DNA of 64,000 nucleotides from Phytomonospora sp040655735 (GTDB lineage: Bacteria > Actinomycetota > Actinomycetes > Mycobacteriales > Micromonosporaceae). This document shows, one piece after another, positions 1 to 10,900 of this stretch. The DNA lies in NCBI RefSeq assembly GCF_040655735.1, contig NZ_JBFAKK010000019.1, positions 1 to 64,000 of the forward strand, given 5' to 3'. Position 1 is the first letter of the stretch, and each line of letters starts with the position of its first letter. A model generated the notes under the pieces. That model made no database searches. It saw nothing but the letters and a program-made list of their open reading frames with translations, and was not told where the DNA came from. A program made the position numbers and the translations under genes.

Positions 1-113
1 GGGGCGGAGCCCCAGCAGGGTCCAGGGACGGAGTCCTTGGCAGGGTCCGGGACGGAGTCCCGGCGGGGGTGCTGGGGGCGGAGCCACCCAGCCGGGTTGA
101 GGCCGGGAACAGC
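1..113. repeat. Short GC-rich direct repeats at window edge
   Basis: The 12-mer GGGACGGAGTCC occurs at 25-36 and 49-60. The related GGGGCGGAGCC occurs at 1-11 and 75-85. The spacing is irregular and no ORF here looks coding. It reads as a small intergenic repeat cluster cut by the window edge; function unknown. Confidence 0.45.
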
Positions 114-337
114 TCAGGGCACGCGCCGACGAAGGCCGCGGAAACGGAAGAAACACTCCCCCAATACCGCCCCTAAACGCCCCCACACATCACGATACGG
201 ACGAGGTACGACAACTCCCCCCACACCAAGCGCCAGGACAGCGCCCAGCGTCGGAGCGCTGGAGCCAAAGCCCCCCGCACACCCGGACGGGCGCTCGACC
301 GACGACATCCACCCGCCCCACCGAACTCGCCCCGGGT

Positions 338-863
338 TCACCCCACCCCCAACACCTCCGCACTCCACCCCAACGCCTCCGGCGTGTGCCACCCCGGCCG
401 CTCCCCCGCCCCCACCATCGCCCGCCCAGCCGCGAAAGCATCCCGCCACTCCGGCCGACTCCGCTCGATCCGCCCCCACAACTCCCCCGCCTCCGCGCGA
501 TGTCCACGACTCACCAGGAACTCCATCAGGTCCTGCCCGAACCCCCAAGGCCCGAGAGGTCAACATGGACACCTGAAGCTCGATCCCCCGCCCCGCCCGG
601 TTCCACTTGCTCTTCTGCAACCGGATCACCTCACGCCTTCCCCCGCCCCACCGCTCCAGCGCCTGCCGCGACCGAACCCAGCTGAACCCGTCGAGCATCC
701 CCGCCAGACATGCCGCCCCCGCAGGCACGACCTCGCCCGGCTTCTCGGCCCCCACCAACCTGCCGGCAAGCCCGTCGTAGCGCACAGAATCCATCCCACG
801 AATGCTGCCCGACCAGGACCCGCCGGCCGACATCCGCAAGCACCACCCCACCGCAACCCCCAC
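338..863 (-). pseudogene. Frameshifted hypothetical gene
   Basis: Two minus-strand reading frames together read like one protein. The upstream frame starts with GTG at 863 and contains coding-like text such as MLDGFSWVRSRQALERWGGG. It loses sense near 535. The adjacent frame then continues with MEFLVSRGHRAEAGELWGRI and stops at 338. A TGA blocks the second frame just upstream of the junction, so a one-base indel is the simplest explanation. I do not recognise the family. The chitinase gene starts divergently 85 bases away. A sequencing error would give the same picture; decay is suggested by the lack of any obvious conserved domain. Confidence 0.45.
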
Positions 864-947
864 ACCACAAGGAGTATTGACAGTCCCGTCACCATCCCAT
901 AACCTCAGCTCACCTTTAAAGTTCCTTACTATTTATCGGAGGACGGG

Positions 948-2870
<1,923 letters not shown>

Positions 2871-2886
2871 CCGCAGAGCGTTACGC

Positions 2887-2916
2887 GGCCCCACGTCCAC
2901 TCGGGAACGTGGGGCC
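2887..2916 (+). terminator. Intrinsic terminator after chitinase
   Basis: Ten-base perfect arms GGCCCCACGT (2887-2896) and ACGTGGGGCC (2907-2916), with outer GCAGAG/CTCTGC pairing extending the stem. It lies 17 bases after the stop. There is only a short T-rich tail, as is usual in actinomycetes. Confidence 0.8.
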
Positions 2917-2920
2917 GTTC

Positions 2921-3365
2921 TCTGCACGAGAGGGGTGGGGGACCCCCGGACGGAACACGCGTCCCGGTCCCGCCGCGTCCTAAAGTGGAGACCCGCGTCG
3001 GTGCCGGCTCGGCGCGCCCTGCCAGGGCGTCCTCCTCGACGTCTACGGCGACCCGCGCGTCCCCTCCGGCGTGCGGATCGTCGGTGTTCGGCGCCGGCGT
3101 CGGATCCCCCGGCGCCGAGGCAGAGTTCCTTTATATCCGCAACTAACGATGGTCTTGGTGATATTCGTCATAATTAGCCCGAATCCTTCCCAGATGTCGG
3201 CAAGGACGGCCATCGAGCACGACCCGGTCGGCAGCCGGATACATCCGGAGGGGGTAGGCGGCGGCACCGTGCGCGGACGCGGGCTGATCTCGGCCGCGGG
3301 GACGGTCGCAGCCAGCACGTGACGACGGCGGCCGGCGCGGTCCCACCGCTGCGGCCGTCTCGAAA
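2921..3365. other. Intergenic region between convergent genes
   Basis: About 445 bases between the chitinase and the flavoprotein genes, which converge. ORFs here have shadow-like composition and none is supported. A locally AT-rich stretch at 3126-3185 stands out against the GC-rich background, but I see no clear promoter, hairpin or gene in it. Confidence 0.5.
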
Positions 3366-4442
3366 TCAGGCCGCCAGGGCCTCGGCGCCCAGCATCCGGC
3401 GGATCTCGCGGACCGCCTCGCGTCCGGCGCGGTTGGCGCCGACCGTGCTCGCCGAGGGGCCGTATCCGACCAGGTGCACGCGGGGGTCGGCGGCCACGCG
3501 GGTCCCGTCCATGCGGATCCCGCCGCCGGGCTCGCGCAGGCGCAGGGGCGCCAGGTGGTCGAGGGAGGCGCGAAAGCCGGTCGCCCACACGATCACGTCG
3601 GCGGCGACGAAGCCACCGTCGTCCCAGGCCACGCCTTCGGGCGTGACGCGGTCGAACATGGGCTCGCGGTCCAGCACGCCCGACTCCAGGCCCGCGCGGA
3701 TCGCCGGCGTGACGGGGTAACCGGTCGCGCGGATGACGCTCTCGGGCGGCAGGCCGGCGCGGACCCGCGCGTCGACGCGGGCGACGACCTCGCGGCCGTA
3801 CTGCTCGGTCCAGGGCTCCTCGGTGAACTCCGGCGGTCTGCGCGTCACCCACGTGGTCTCGGCGGCGACCTCGGCGATCTCCATCAGGTGTCCCAGCGCG
3901 GAGGATCCGGCGCCGACCACGACCACGCGCTTGCCGGCGAACTCCTCGGCGGAGTGGAAGCCCGCGGTGTGTATGTGGCGGCCCTTGAAGGAGGCCATCC
4001 CGGGGTAGTGCGGCCAGAAGGGCTTCTCCCACGTGCCGGTCGCGTTGATGATCGCGCGCGCCGACCAGGAGCCCTTGTCGGTGTCGACGAGCAGCCGTCC
4101 CCCGACGGTCTCGTGCACCGACTTCACGTTCACCGGCCGCTGGACCCGCAGGTCGAAACGGCGTTCGTACTCGGCGAAGTAGGCGGGGACGACCTCGTTG
4201 GCCTTGGCCTTCGGGTCGAGGGTGTCGAAGCCCAGCGGCATGCCGGGCAGGTCGAAGATGCCGTTGACGGTGGCGACGGTGAGCGAGTCCCACCGGTGCA
4301 GCCAGGCGCCGCCGGGGGCCGGATTGTGGTCGAAGGCCACGTATCCGGTGCCCGGCTCGAATCCGGCGCGTCGAAGGTGGTGCACGGCCGATAGTCCGGC
4401 CTGGCCGGCGCCGATCACCACCACGTCCACGTCGTTGGTCAC
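3366..4442 (-). CDS. FAD/NAD(P)-dependent flavoprotein monooxygenase-like
   Basis: Flavoprotein resembling class B flavin-containing monooxygenases and related NAD(P)-binding oxidoreductases. An N-terminal FAD-binding motif VVIGAGQAGLS is followed by a second nucleotide-binding motif VVVVGAGSSALG in mid-protein, and later ATGF as in FMO-like proteins. The start is taken at GTG 4442, giving VTNDVDVVVIG; a TTG at 4454 is possible and neither has a good ribosome site. It lies 79 bases after the ferredoxin gene on the same strand, third in the P450-ferredoxin cluster, so it may oxidise the same substrate or feed electrons. Its sequence is more like an oxygenase than a ferredoxin reductase. Confidence 0.8.
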   Translation of the reverse strand: MTNDVDVVVIGAGQAGLSAVHHLRRAGFEPGTGYVAFDHNPAPGGAWLHRWDSLTVATVNGIFDLPGMPLGFDTLDPKAKANEVVPAYFAEYERRFDLRVQRPVNVKSVHETVGGRLLVDTDKGSWSARAIINATGTWEKPFWPHYPGMASFKGRHIHTAGFHSAEEFAGKRVVVVGAGSSALGHLMEIAEVAAETTWVTRRPPEFTEEPWTEQYGREVVARVDARVRAGLPPESVIRATGYPVTPAIRAGLESGVLDREPMFDRVTPEGVAWDDGGFVAADVIVWATGFRASLDHLAPLRLREPGGGIRMDGTRVAADPRVHLVGYGPSASTVGANRAGREAVREIRRMLGAEALAA

Positions 4443-4521
4443 GCCACGGGACAACGATCCGGCGGCGGTTCGGATTCCGGGTTGTCGCGCACGTCACGAC
4501 GGGCGTGACGTGCGCGACCGG

Positions 4522-4719
4522 TCAGTCCTCCACTATGGACAAGGCGCCCGACGGGCACAGGTCGCACGCCTCCCGGACGGCGTCCTCGTACGTCTTGTCC
4601 GGTTCGGCGATGAGCAGGATCACCCGCCCGTCGGCCTCGTCCTGATCGAACACGTCGGGTTCGGTCAGCACGCACTGCCCGGCACCCACGCACACGTCCC
4701 GATCTGCGATGACGCGCAT
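4522..4719 (-). CDS. Ferredoxin, 3Fe-4S P450-associated type
   Basis: Small cytoplasmic electron carrier of 65 residues for the adjacent P450. The cysteine pattern is CVGAGQC with a later CDLCP, matching single-cluster actinomycete ferredoxins in which one cluster Cys is replaced by another residue (here Ala-Gly in the CxxAxxC-like stretch). I chose the ATG at 4719 because GGGAGGGAAC lies immediately upstream; the in-frame ATG at 4734 overlaps the P450 stop region. It begins about 11 bases after the P450 stop, so the two are almost certainly cotranscribed and translationally coupled. Confidence 0.92.
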   Translation of the reverse strand: MRVIADRDVCVGAGQCVLTEPDVFDQDEADGRVILLIAEPDKTYEDAVREACDLCPSGALSIVED

Positions 4720-4730
4720 GTTCCCTCCCA

Positions 4731-5981
4731 TCACCAGGTGACCGGCACCTCACGGATGCCGTACACGAGCGCATCGTGCTTGTAGTGCAGGCTTTCGGCC
4801 TCGGCGGCCAGTGTCAAGCCGGGCACGCGGTCGAAGAGCGTCCGGTAGACGATCTCCAGTTCCATGCGCGCGAGGTTCTGCCCGAGGCACTGGTGGATGC
4901 CGTAGCCGAAGGCGACGTGGTTTCGCGCGTTGCGCGTGATGTCCAGCGCATCGGGATCGGGGTAGGCGCGCGGATCGCGGTTGGCGGCCAGGCCGGAGGC
5001 GATCAGTCCTTCGCCTTCGCGGATGATGACGCCGCCGACCTCCATGTCGGCCAGAGCGGTGCGCGCGGTGACCGAGTCGGCGATCGTGAAGAAGCGCAGC
5101 ATCTCCTCGACGGCCTTCGGCATCAACGTCTCGGGGTCCTCGCGCAGGGCGCGCAGCTGCTCGGGGTCGTCGAGCAGCGCGACCGTGCCGAGGCTGATCA
5201 TGTTCGCCGTCGTCTCGTGCCCGGCGATGAGCAGCAGCTGCGCGAGGCCGACGAGTTCCTCGGGGTCGTGGTCGCCGTTCTCCCTGCCCGCGACGATCAG
5301 GCGGCCGATGAGGTCGTCGGTGGGCGCCTTCTCCTTGCGTGCCACCAGTTCGTCGAAGTAGGCGCCGAGGTCGTCGAGGGCGGCCAGACCCGACTCCGGT
5401 CCGCGCGTGAAGTTGATGAGGGTGGCGGTGCGCTCCTGGAAGAAGTCGTGGTCGGCGTAGGGGACGCCCAGGAGTTCGCAGATGACCATCGAGGGGACCG
5501 GCAGGGACACCTTCTCGACGAGGTCGACGGGCCTGCCGTCCTTGCCGGCTTCGAGCAGGTCGTCGATGGAGGCGTCGACGATCTCCTGGACGCGCGGGCG
5601 CAGCTCCTTGGTGCGGCGGACGGTGAACTCGGTGATGACCGAGCGGCGCAGCCGCGTGTGGAAGGGCGGGTCGGTGCCGATCAGCGAGGGCTTGAACTGG
5701 CGGAATCGTTCCAGCTGCTCGGGATCGGGCCGCTGGAAGCGCACGGGGAAGTTGTCGTGCTTCCGGTCGGAGGACACGTGCGGGCTGGCGAGCACTTGGC
5801 GGACCTGGTCGTGGGCGGTGACGAGCCAGGCGATCCGTCCACTGGGAAGGGACACGCGCACCGGCCTGTCACCTTTGCGGATCTCTGCGTACTCCTGGGG
5901 TGGGTGGAACGGACAGGATCGCTGGGTCGGAAGTGCTGGAATCTCATCTATCGGCAGCTCAGAGGCATGGACATGGGACAT
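4731..5981 (-). CDS. Cytochrome P450, CYP105-like
   Basis: Soluble bacterial class I P450 of 416 residues, a typical length. It has the I-helix oxygen-activation motif AGHETTAN, the K-helix ExxR motif in EEMLRF, and the heme loop FGYGIHQCLGQNLAR with the thiolate ligand at Cys365. The heme loop and overall text resemble the CYP105 group, which hydroxylates varied natural products and xenobiotics. The longer open frame upstream is an antisense shadow of the TetR gene; ATG 5981 gives the correct N terminus and is preceded by GAGG. It heads an operon with ferredoxin and a flavoprotein and is divergent from a TetR gene, its likely repressor. Confidence 0.95.
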   Translation of the reverse strand: MSHVHASELPIDEIPALPTQRSCPFHPPQEYAEIRKGDRPVRVSLPSGRIAWLVTAHDQVRQVLASPHVSSDRKHDNFPVRFQRPDPEQLERFRQFKPSLIGTDPPFHTRLRRSVITEFTVRRTKELRPRVQEIVDASIDDLLEAGKDGRPVDLVEKVSLPVPSMVICELLGVPYADHDFFQERTATLINFTRGPESGLAALDDLGAYFDELVARKEKAPTDDLIGRLIVAGRENGDHDPEELVGLAQLLLIAGHETTANMISLGTVALLDDPEQLRALREDPETLMPKAVEEMLRFFTIADSVTARTALADMEVGGVIIREGEGLIASGLAANRDPRAYPDPDALDITRNARNHVAFGYGIHQCLGQNLARMELEIVYRTLFDRVPGLTLAAEAESLHYKHDALVYGIREVPVTW

Positions 5982-6019
5982 GATTGGCCTCACTCTCGCT
6001 GAGAAGCGGAGGATTTTCT

Positions 6020-6049
6020 TCCGGTTGAGGCCCACTCTACGCAACCGGA
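6020..6049. promoter_or_regulatory. Inverted repeat between P450 and TetR genes
   Basis: TCCGGTTG at 6020-6027 and CAACCGGA at 6042-6049 form perfect 8-base arms around a 14-base spacer. It sits in the 111-base divergent intergenic region, where a TetR dimer would control both promoters. This is a candidate operator by position and symmetry only. Confidence 0.6.
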
Positions 6050-6092
6050 GGGATACCGTCCAGATAGGACACCCAGAAAGGCACCCGAAACC

Positions 6093-6758
6093 GTGTCCCA
6101 CGCCCCTGAACCCCGAGCCAAGGGCGCCGCCCCCGCCCCGCGTCGCGCCGACGCCCAGCGCAACCGCGAGCGGATCGTCGCCACCGCCCACCAGGCCTTC
6201 GTGCAACACGGCATCGGCGTGCCCATGGAGGAGATCGCCCGCCGCGCCGAGGTCGGCGTCGGGACCCTCTACCGGCACTTCGGCGACCGCGAGGCGCTGC
6301 TGCGGGCCGTCATCGCCGCCGGTGTCGACAGCCTGATCACCTTGTCCCGCAAGGAGACCGACCACGAGACCGATCCGTGGGGAGCGCTGTGCCGTTTCGT
6401 GCGGCGGTGCGTCGAGCTGCGGCTCGGTGCGCCCCTGTCGGCGCTGCGGCCCCGGCTCAAGGAGGCCGTGCGCGAGATCCCCGAGGTCGCCCACGCCCGC
6501 GCCACCCTGGTCGAGCTGCTGGAGCCGCTCATCGACGGCGCCCAGCTGCGCGGTGAGATGCGCCCCGACGTCGGTGCCGGCGACGTGCTGATCCTGCTGG
6601 GAATGCTGGTGCGGCACGAGTGCGAGACGTCCGAAGAGGACAAGTGGATCACCATGCGGCATGTCGAGATCGTGCTCGACGGGCTGCGCGCCAGGTCCGA
6701 CTCGCCGCTGCCCGGCCGCCCCGTCGAGGGCTCCGACTCGCCGAGGTGGAACGTCTGA
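6093..6758 (+). CDS. TetR-family repressor of the P450 operon (probable)
   Basis: TetR regulator of 221 residues. The N-terminal helix-turn-helix reads RIVATAHQAFVQHG through VGVGTLYRHFGDREALL, typical of the family. The C-terminal ligand-binding half has no recognised subfamily. The start is GTG 6093, the first start codon before the homologous region. It is divergent from the P450 operon with a symmetric site between them, the usual arrangement for a local repressor responding to the P450 substrate; that role is inferred. Confidence 0.9.
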   Translation: MSHAPEPRAKGAAPAPRRADAQRNRERIVATAHQAFVQHGIGVPMEEIARRAEVGVGTLYRHFGDREALLRAVIAAGVDSLITLSRKETDHETDPWGALCRFVRRCVELRLGAPLSALRPRLKEAVREIPEVAHARATLVELLEPLIDGAQLRGEMRPDVGAGDVLILLGMLVRHECETSEEDKWITMRHVEIVLDGLRARSDSPLPGRPVEGSDSPRWNV

Positions 6759-6784
6759 CCCGCGCGGGCGCGTACCGTGGGGCG

Positions 6785-7576
6785 GTGGATGCGATCTTCG
6801 CCGAAGTCGACGGCGGCCAGGCCGAACTCGTGCCCGACCCCGGTCGCGAAGGGTCGTGGACCCTCTACGTGGCCTCCGTCGCGCAGTCCTATGTGGACAT
6901 GACCGCGCCGAAGCGGCTTGAGTTCGAGTACGTGCGCAAGGTCGCCCGGATCCTCGACGCCGTCGGCAAACCCGGTGAGCCCATCCGCGTCCTGCACCTC
7001 GGTGCCGGCGCCCTCACCATCCCCCGGTACGTCGCCGCCTCGCGCCCCGGCTCCGAGCAGGAGGTCGTCGACCGCGACGGCAGGCTCCTCGACTTCGTGC
7101 TGGTGCACCTGCCCTTGCGACGGGCCGCGCGCGTCCGCCCGGTCGTCGCCGACGCCCGCGACGCCGTCGAAGCCGCCGAGGACGGGGCGTGGGACGTCGT
7201 CATCGGCGACATCTACAACGGCGCCCAGATGCCCGCCCACGTGTCGGGTGTGGAGTTCGCCCGATCGGTCGCGCGGATCCTCGCGCCGGGGGGCGTGTAC
7301 GCGCTGAACGTCACCGACCTGCCCATGCTCACCTTCACCCGGCGGCTCACCGCCGGACTGCGCGAGGTCTTCGACGACGTCATGCTGCTCGGCGAACCCG
7401 GCATGCTGCGCGGACGGAGGTACGGGAACCTCGTGCTGGCCGCGGCCGTCGACGAGCTGCCCGCCGGACTCGCGGCGGCCGGCGGGAAGGGCGTCGTTCA
7501 CGGGCCGGCGCTGGCGAAGTTCGTCGCGGGCGCCCGGCCGCTGTCGGACGAGGCGCCGGAGGCTTCGCCGGGGTAG
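6785..7576 (+). CDS. Spermidine synthase-like methyltransferase-fold protein
   Basis: Protein of the spermine/spermidine synthase fold family. An N-terminal beta domain (GQAELVPDPGREGSWTLYV, QSYVD) is followed by a Rossmann core with motif I VLHLGAGALTIPRYVA and the acidic stretch VVIGDIYNG. Actinomycete members of this type often lack a proven polyamine activity, so the substrate is open. GTG 6785 is chosen because a -10 box TACCGT lies exactly six bases upstream, as in a leaderless transcript. An alternative GTG at 6746 would overlap the TetR end. The C terminus is Ala/Gly-rich. It follows the TetR gene closely but probably has its own promoter. Confidence 0.85.
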   Translation: MDAIFAEVDGGQAELVPDPGREGSWTLYVASVAQSYVDMTAPKRLEFEYVRKVARILDAVGKPGEPIRVLHLGAGALTIPRYVAASRPGSEQEVVDRDGRLLDFVLVHLPLRRAARVRPVVADARDAVEAAEDGAWDVVIGDIYNGAQMPAHVSGVEFARSVARILAPGGVYALNVTDLPMLTFTRRLTAGLREVFDDVMLLGEPGMLRGRRYGNLVLAAAVDELPAGLAAAGGKGVVHGPALAKFVAGARPLSDEAPEASPG

Positions 7577-7583
7577 GGGTGGG

Positions 7584-7718
7584 TTACGGGCGGTGGTCGA
7601 GGAAGGCGAAGGCGGCGGGCTTCCGAGCTGGCCGCTTGGGCGGGGCAGCGCCTGCGAGAACCAGCGTTCCGCCCGCGAACAGGGCGGCGGCCGTGGCAGT
7701 AATGCGTTTGTGGATCAT
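7584..7718 (-). CDS. Small secreted or membrane peptide, 44 aa
   Basis: Short reading frame with good initiation signals: AAGGAG four bases before ATG 7718. The product has a positively charged start (MIHKR), a hydrophobic stretch TATAAALFAGGTLVLAG and a basic, proline-rich tail ending FLDHRP. It looks like a signal peptide followed by a ~20-residue basic peptide. It ends 8 bases from the convergent spermidine-synthase-like gene. I do not recognise a family. A short export-targeted peptide is the most the sequence supports. Confidence 0.5.
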   Translation of the reverse strand: MIHKRITATAAALFAGGTLVLAGAAPPKRPARKPAAFAFLDHRP

Positions 7719-7862
7719 GCATCTCCTTGTGAGGTGAGGATGCGCCCGGGCGAGGTTTGGCCCTGGGCTTCCTGAGCTCCGCAAGTATCGGATGAAGGCC
7801 GTACGAGAACCTCGCGCGATTCTTGGCCGGTTGGCACAAGTTTCACGGGGAGGTGATCCCCG

Positions 7863-9137
7863 GTGAAGACCTCCACCACCGCCACCGCTCGCGCGATCGA
7901 GGACGCCGCCCGGCGCTTCGTGCCGCGTGTGGTTCTTGACGGCGTGGACATCTCCGCCGCAGTGGTCGCGATCCGTGGCACCCGGTCTCTGTCGGGTGGT
8001 CTGCCCGACGACGTCGCGGTGATCGAGGGTGTTGGCGCGGCCCGGCCCGGCGTCTCTGTACACATCGTCAACCGACGCATGGTCGATCACCGGCACCACC
8101 ACCGCCCATGTTCCACCCGGGATCACCCCGGGGCCGGCGCGGTCGCTGCGTATCGAAGCATGGGTAAGGCCGCCAAGTTCCACAACCGGTTACCCCTCGA
8201 CGCCACCGGCCCGCGCTCTACATGGGCCCACCTGTCCGCCGTGGCCGATTCGCTCATGGCCCGGGTGATCGTTCAGACACCGGCCACCGGGGCGACCACC
8301 CGGACTCTGACGACGGCCCGCGCCATCACCGCACCGTCCATAAAAGACTCACTAGACCGCGCCCGCAACATCGTGTCCACCATCGCCCACACCGGAAGCG
8401 CGATCTGCCAGCAGAACCCGTGGACCTACAGCGGTGACCCGATCGAGATCCACCACACCCAACCGTCCCCGTCGAGGCCGCATGGTCGGGTCCACTCCTC
8501 TACGAAACCCCCACCGCGTTCACCGCCCGAGCCAGCGACCCCGGCGGCGAACAGTCATGGATCTACCTCGACTACGCCCACACCCCGACCGGATCGGGGA
8601 CCCGGTGTCCCCGGCGCTGATCTCGGCGCGGCTGGTCGCCATCACCGGGCACGCCGCGACGATCGCCGTTACTTCGACAGCTACCCGAACCGTGGCGAAG
8701 GCGTTCGGCCCCTACACCTACGCCGACCCCACCAACGGGTGGCTTCAAACCGGGCAGGCCGACAACCGGGCCGCCGCGACCCGCGACGGCTACCGCCAAC
8801 GCCTCCGACCTACGCGCCACCCCCTGATACGTCATCGCCGAACACGGCCGAGACTCCAGAGCCTCGGCCGTGTCAAAAAGGCCGCCTACACGCAGCGCCC
8901 CCACTGGAAACAGAAGCATCTACCGGTGTCGTGGCGAATCCCGCATGCGACCCAGTACGTGTTGGCGCAGTAAGAACGACACGGGGTCGACGCCGCTGCC
9001 GTCGCCTTCGGTGCCACACGGCCCAGCAACCAGTCACTCGCTCGTCCAACGGCCTTCACAGGCTTTCTCCTTTGCTCGCGCGAACAGTGGCCCGAACCTA
9101 CGGCCCCCGCACGCGCGAAACCTTGACCGGACCTTGA
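7863..9137 (+). pseudogene. Decayed phage tail protein gene
   Basis: Starts intact with GTG 7863 behind GGGGAGGTGA, encoding text typical of siphophage minor tail proteins (RVVLDGVDISAAVVAIRGTR, then SGGLPDDVAVIEGVGAA). Sense is lost near 8055 and reappears in other frames: FHNRLPLDATG near 8180, NPWTYSGDPIEIHHTQP near 8420, then WIYLDYAHTPTGSGT and VSPALISARLVAITGHAAT near 8600, and GPYTYADPTNGWLQTG near 8710. At least four frame changes are needed to read through. The pattern is a prophage tail gene that has accumulated indels. Tail function is inferred from family resemblance of the fragments. Confidence 0.6.
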
Positions 9138-9188
9138 CAGGACCTTGACCGCCCACGCCGCCCTGATGCCCTAAGGAGTACTGAGCCC

Positions 9189-9470
9189 ATGTCCGCCAAC
9201 CCCAACCCAAGCCGGATCACCGGCGCCATGTGGCGGCTGTGGGAAGAGACCCGCGCCGCGATCCCCGGAATCCTCCTCGGCGGGATCCGGGCACCGAAGC
9301 CCGACTGTCACGGCACCCGCCACAACGCGCCACCCGGCGGGATCGCGTCGGCGAACATGCGCCACGCACGTGGCCGAACGGTCGGCGCCGCCCCGTCCGG
9401 AACAGCCGATATCGCTTCGCTCAAGATTCTCCGCCCACGCCCGGCCGACCGTGAGCCTCAAATCGATCAC
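9189..9470 (+). pseudogene. Phage gene remnant, truncated
   Basis: An AAGGAG precedes ATG 9189. The start MSANPNPSRITGAMWRLWEE and the GILLGGIRAPKPDCHGTRHN stretch resemble the N terminus of a virion or lysis-module protein seen in actinophages (a GYHNTRAN-like motif). Coding sense fades after about residue 55 and the frame runs into the next gene. It immediately follows the decayed tail gene, which fits the end of a phage tail module. The exact family is uncertain. Confidence 0.4.
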
Positions 9471-9483
9471 GAAGGAGAATCAC

Positions 9484-9667
9484 ATGCGCAAGACCACCAG
9501 GAAGTCCCTCCTCGCCACCGCCCTCACCGGCGCGGCCACCGCCCTCGCCGTCTTCGGCATCGCGGGCATGGCGCAGGCGGCCGACGCCGTCCGTGCGGGT
9601 CTGCACCGTCGACGGCTCGGCCGACACCACCCCCACCAACTGCAAGACCAAGACCATCAGCGAGTAA
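9484..9667 (+). pseudogene. Frameshifted secreted mini-protein
   Basis: ATG 9484 follows GAAGGAG and encodes a textbook signal peptide, MRKTTRKSLLATALTGAATA followed by LAVFGIAGMAQAADA. In the start frame the text after Ala-Asp-Ala becomes an arginine/histidine-rich shadow. One frame over it reads VRVCTVDGSADTTPTNCKT with KTISE and a TAA at 9665-9667, a sensible short secreted tail with two cysteines. A single-base difference near 9588-9596 would join them into a ~60-residue exported protein. It is either a very recent pseudogene or a base-call error. No family recognised. Confidence 0.6.
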
Positions 9668-9818
9668 GGGCGGGGCACCCGGCGGAGAGTCGGGGAACCC
9701 CCGTCCGACTCCCAGCCTTCCCGGCAGGCCCGCGTCCGGGGACCGGCCGGGGCGTTGGCGTCGGTCGCGAGAACCGCCTGGACCGCCCACGCCGCACGAC
9801 GTCGCGACCACCCCCACC

Positions 9819-10844
9819 TCACCCCCGATGATGCGCAAGCCGCCGGTGCGAGTCCCCCTCCACCCCGTGCGGGTCCGTGTGCACCGTCGCCCCCGCCAGG
9901 TGCCCGACCCGATGGAACAACCGGTGCTCGGCCTCCACCGTGATCTCATGCGCGGCGGCGACCGTCAACTCGGCCGCCACCTGGACGTCGCATTCCGCCC
10001 GCAACCGGTGCCCGACCCACCGCAGCCGCACCGCCCCCACCCCTGCGACCCCCGGCGTACCCCGCAGCACCTCCTCCACGGCGTCGACCAACGACGGGTC
10101 CACCGCGTCCATGAGCCGCCGATAAACCTCGCGGGCCGCGTCCTTGAGCACCAGCAGGATCGCCGCGGTGATCAGCAACCCCACCGCCGGGTCGGCCCAC
10201 CGCCAGCCCAGCGCGGCACCGCCGGCCCCCAGCAGCACCGCCAGGGAGGTGAACCCGTCGGTGCGGGCGTGCAGCCCGTCGGCGACCAGCGCGGCCGACC
10301 CGATCCGCCGCCCGACGCGGATGCGATACCGCGCGACCAGTTCGTTGCCGATGAAGCCGATGACCCCGGCGGCGGCGACCCATCCGACGTGACTCATGTC
10401 GCGCGGCTCGACCAGTCGGCGGATCGCCTCGTAGGCGGCGAAGAACGCCGAGGCGGCGATCGTGAGCACGATGACGATCCCGGCCAGGTCCTCGGCCCGG
10501 CCGTACCCGTAGGTGTGCGAGCGGGTCGCGACGCGTCGCCCGAGGACGAACGCGATGCCCAGGGGGACGGCGGTCAGCGCGTCGGCCGCGTTGTGGAAGG
10601 TGTCGCCCAGCAGCGCCACCGAACCCGAGAAGTACACGACGACGCCCTGCGCGAGCGCGGTCGCCCCCAGCACGGCCAGGGAGATCCACAGGGCCCGCAT
10701 GCCCTCCTTCGACGACTCCAGGGCCGTGTCGACCTTGTCGGCCGTGTCGTGTGAATGCGGCTTGAGCAGGTGCGACAGGCGATGCGTCAAGGACCGTCGA
10801 GCGCCGTCGTGTGCGTGATGCCCATGATCGTGCGGGTGGCTCAT
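9819..10844 (-). CDS. Cation diffusion facilitator (Zn/Co/Ni efflux)
   Basis: Inner-membrane proton-coupled divalent-metal exporter of 341 residues. The N terminus is His-rich (HPHDHGHHAHDG), as in zinc exporters. Six membrane segments are visible, with the family metal-site motifs GDTFHNAADAL in helix 2 and DGLHARTDG in helix 5. A cytoplasmic C-terminal domain ends with another His-bearing region (GATVHTDPHG). ATG 10844 follows GGGAG. An ArsR-type regulator is divergently transcribed 56 bases away, which fits metal-induced expression. Zinc is the most likely substrate; cobalt, nickel or cadmium cannot be excluded. Confidence 0.93.
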   Translation of the reverse strand: MSHPHDHGHHAHDGARRSLTHRLSHLLKPHSHDTADKVDTALESSKEGMRALWISLAVLGATALAQGVVVYFSGSVALLGDTFHNAADALTAVPLGIAFVLGRRVATRSHTYGYGRAEDLAGIVIVLTIAASAFFAAYEAIRRLVEPRDMSHVGWVAAAGVIGFIGNELVARYRIRVGRRIGSAALVADGLHARTDGFTSLAVLLGAGGAALGWRWADPAVGLLITAAILLVLKDAAREVYRRLMDAVDPSLVDAVEEVLRGTPGVAGVGAVRLRWVGHRLRAECDVQVAAELTVAAAHEITVEAEHRLFHRVGHLAGATVHTDPHGVEGDSHRRLAHHRG

Positions 10845-10900
10845 CGTCGTCTCCCGGCGTCATGCGTGGGGTGGGCGTCCACCTGGCATAATACGTGCTC

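Noticed and set aside
3126..3185. Small RNA or promoter in the AT-rich stretch
   Set aside because: No -35/-10 pair with good spacing and no terminator hairpin could be found; composition alone is not enough.
5982..6662. N-terminal extension of the P450 frame
   Set aside because: The extension lies antisense to the TetR gene and has shadow composition; ATG 5981 gives the standard P450 start.
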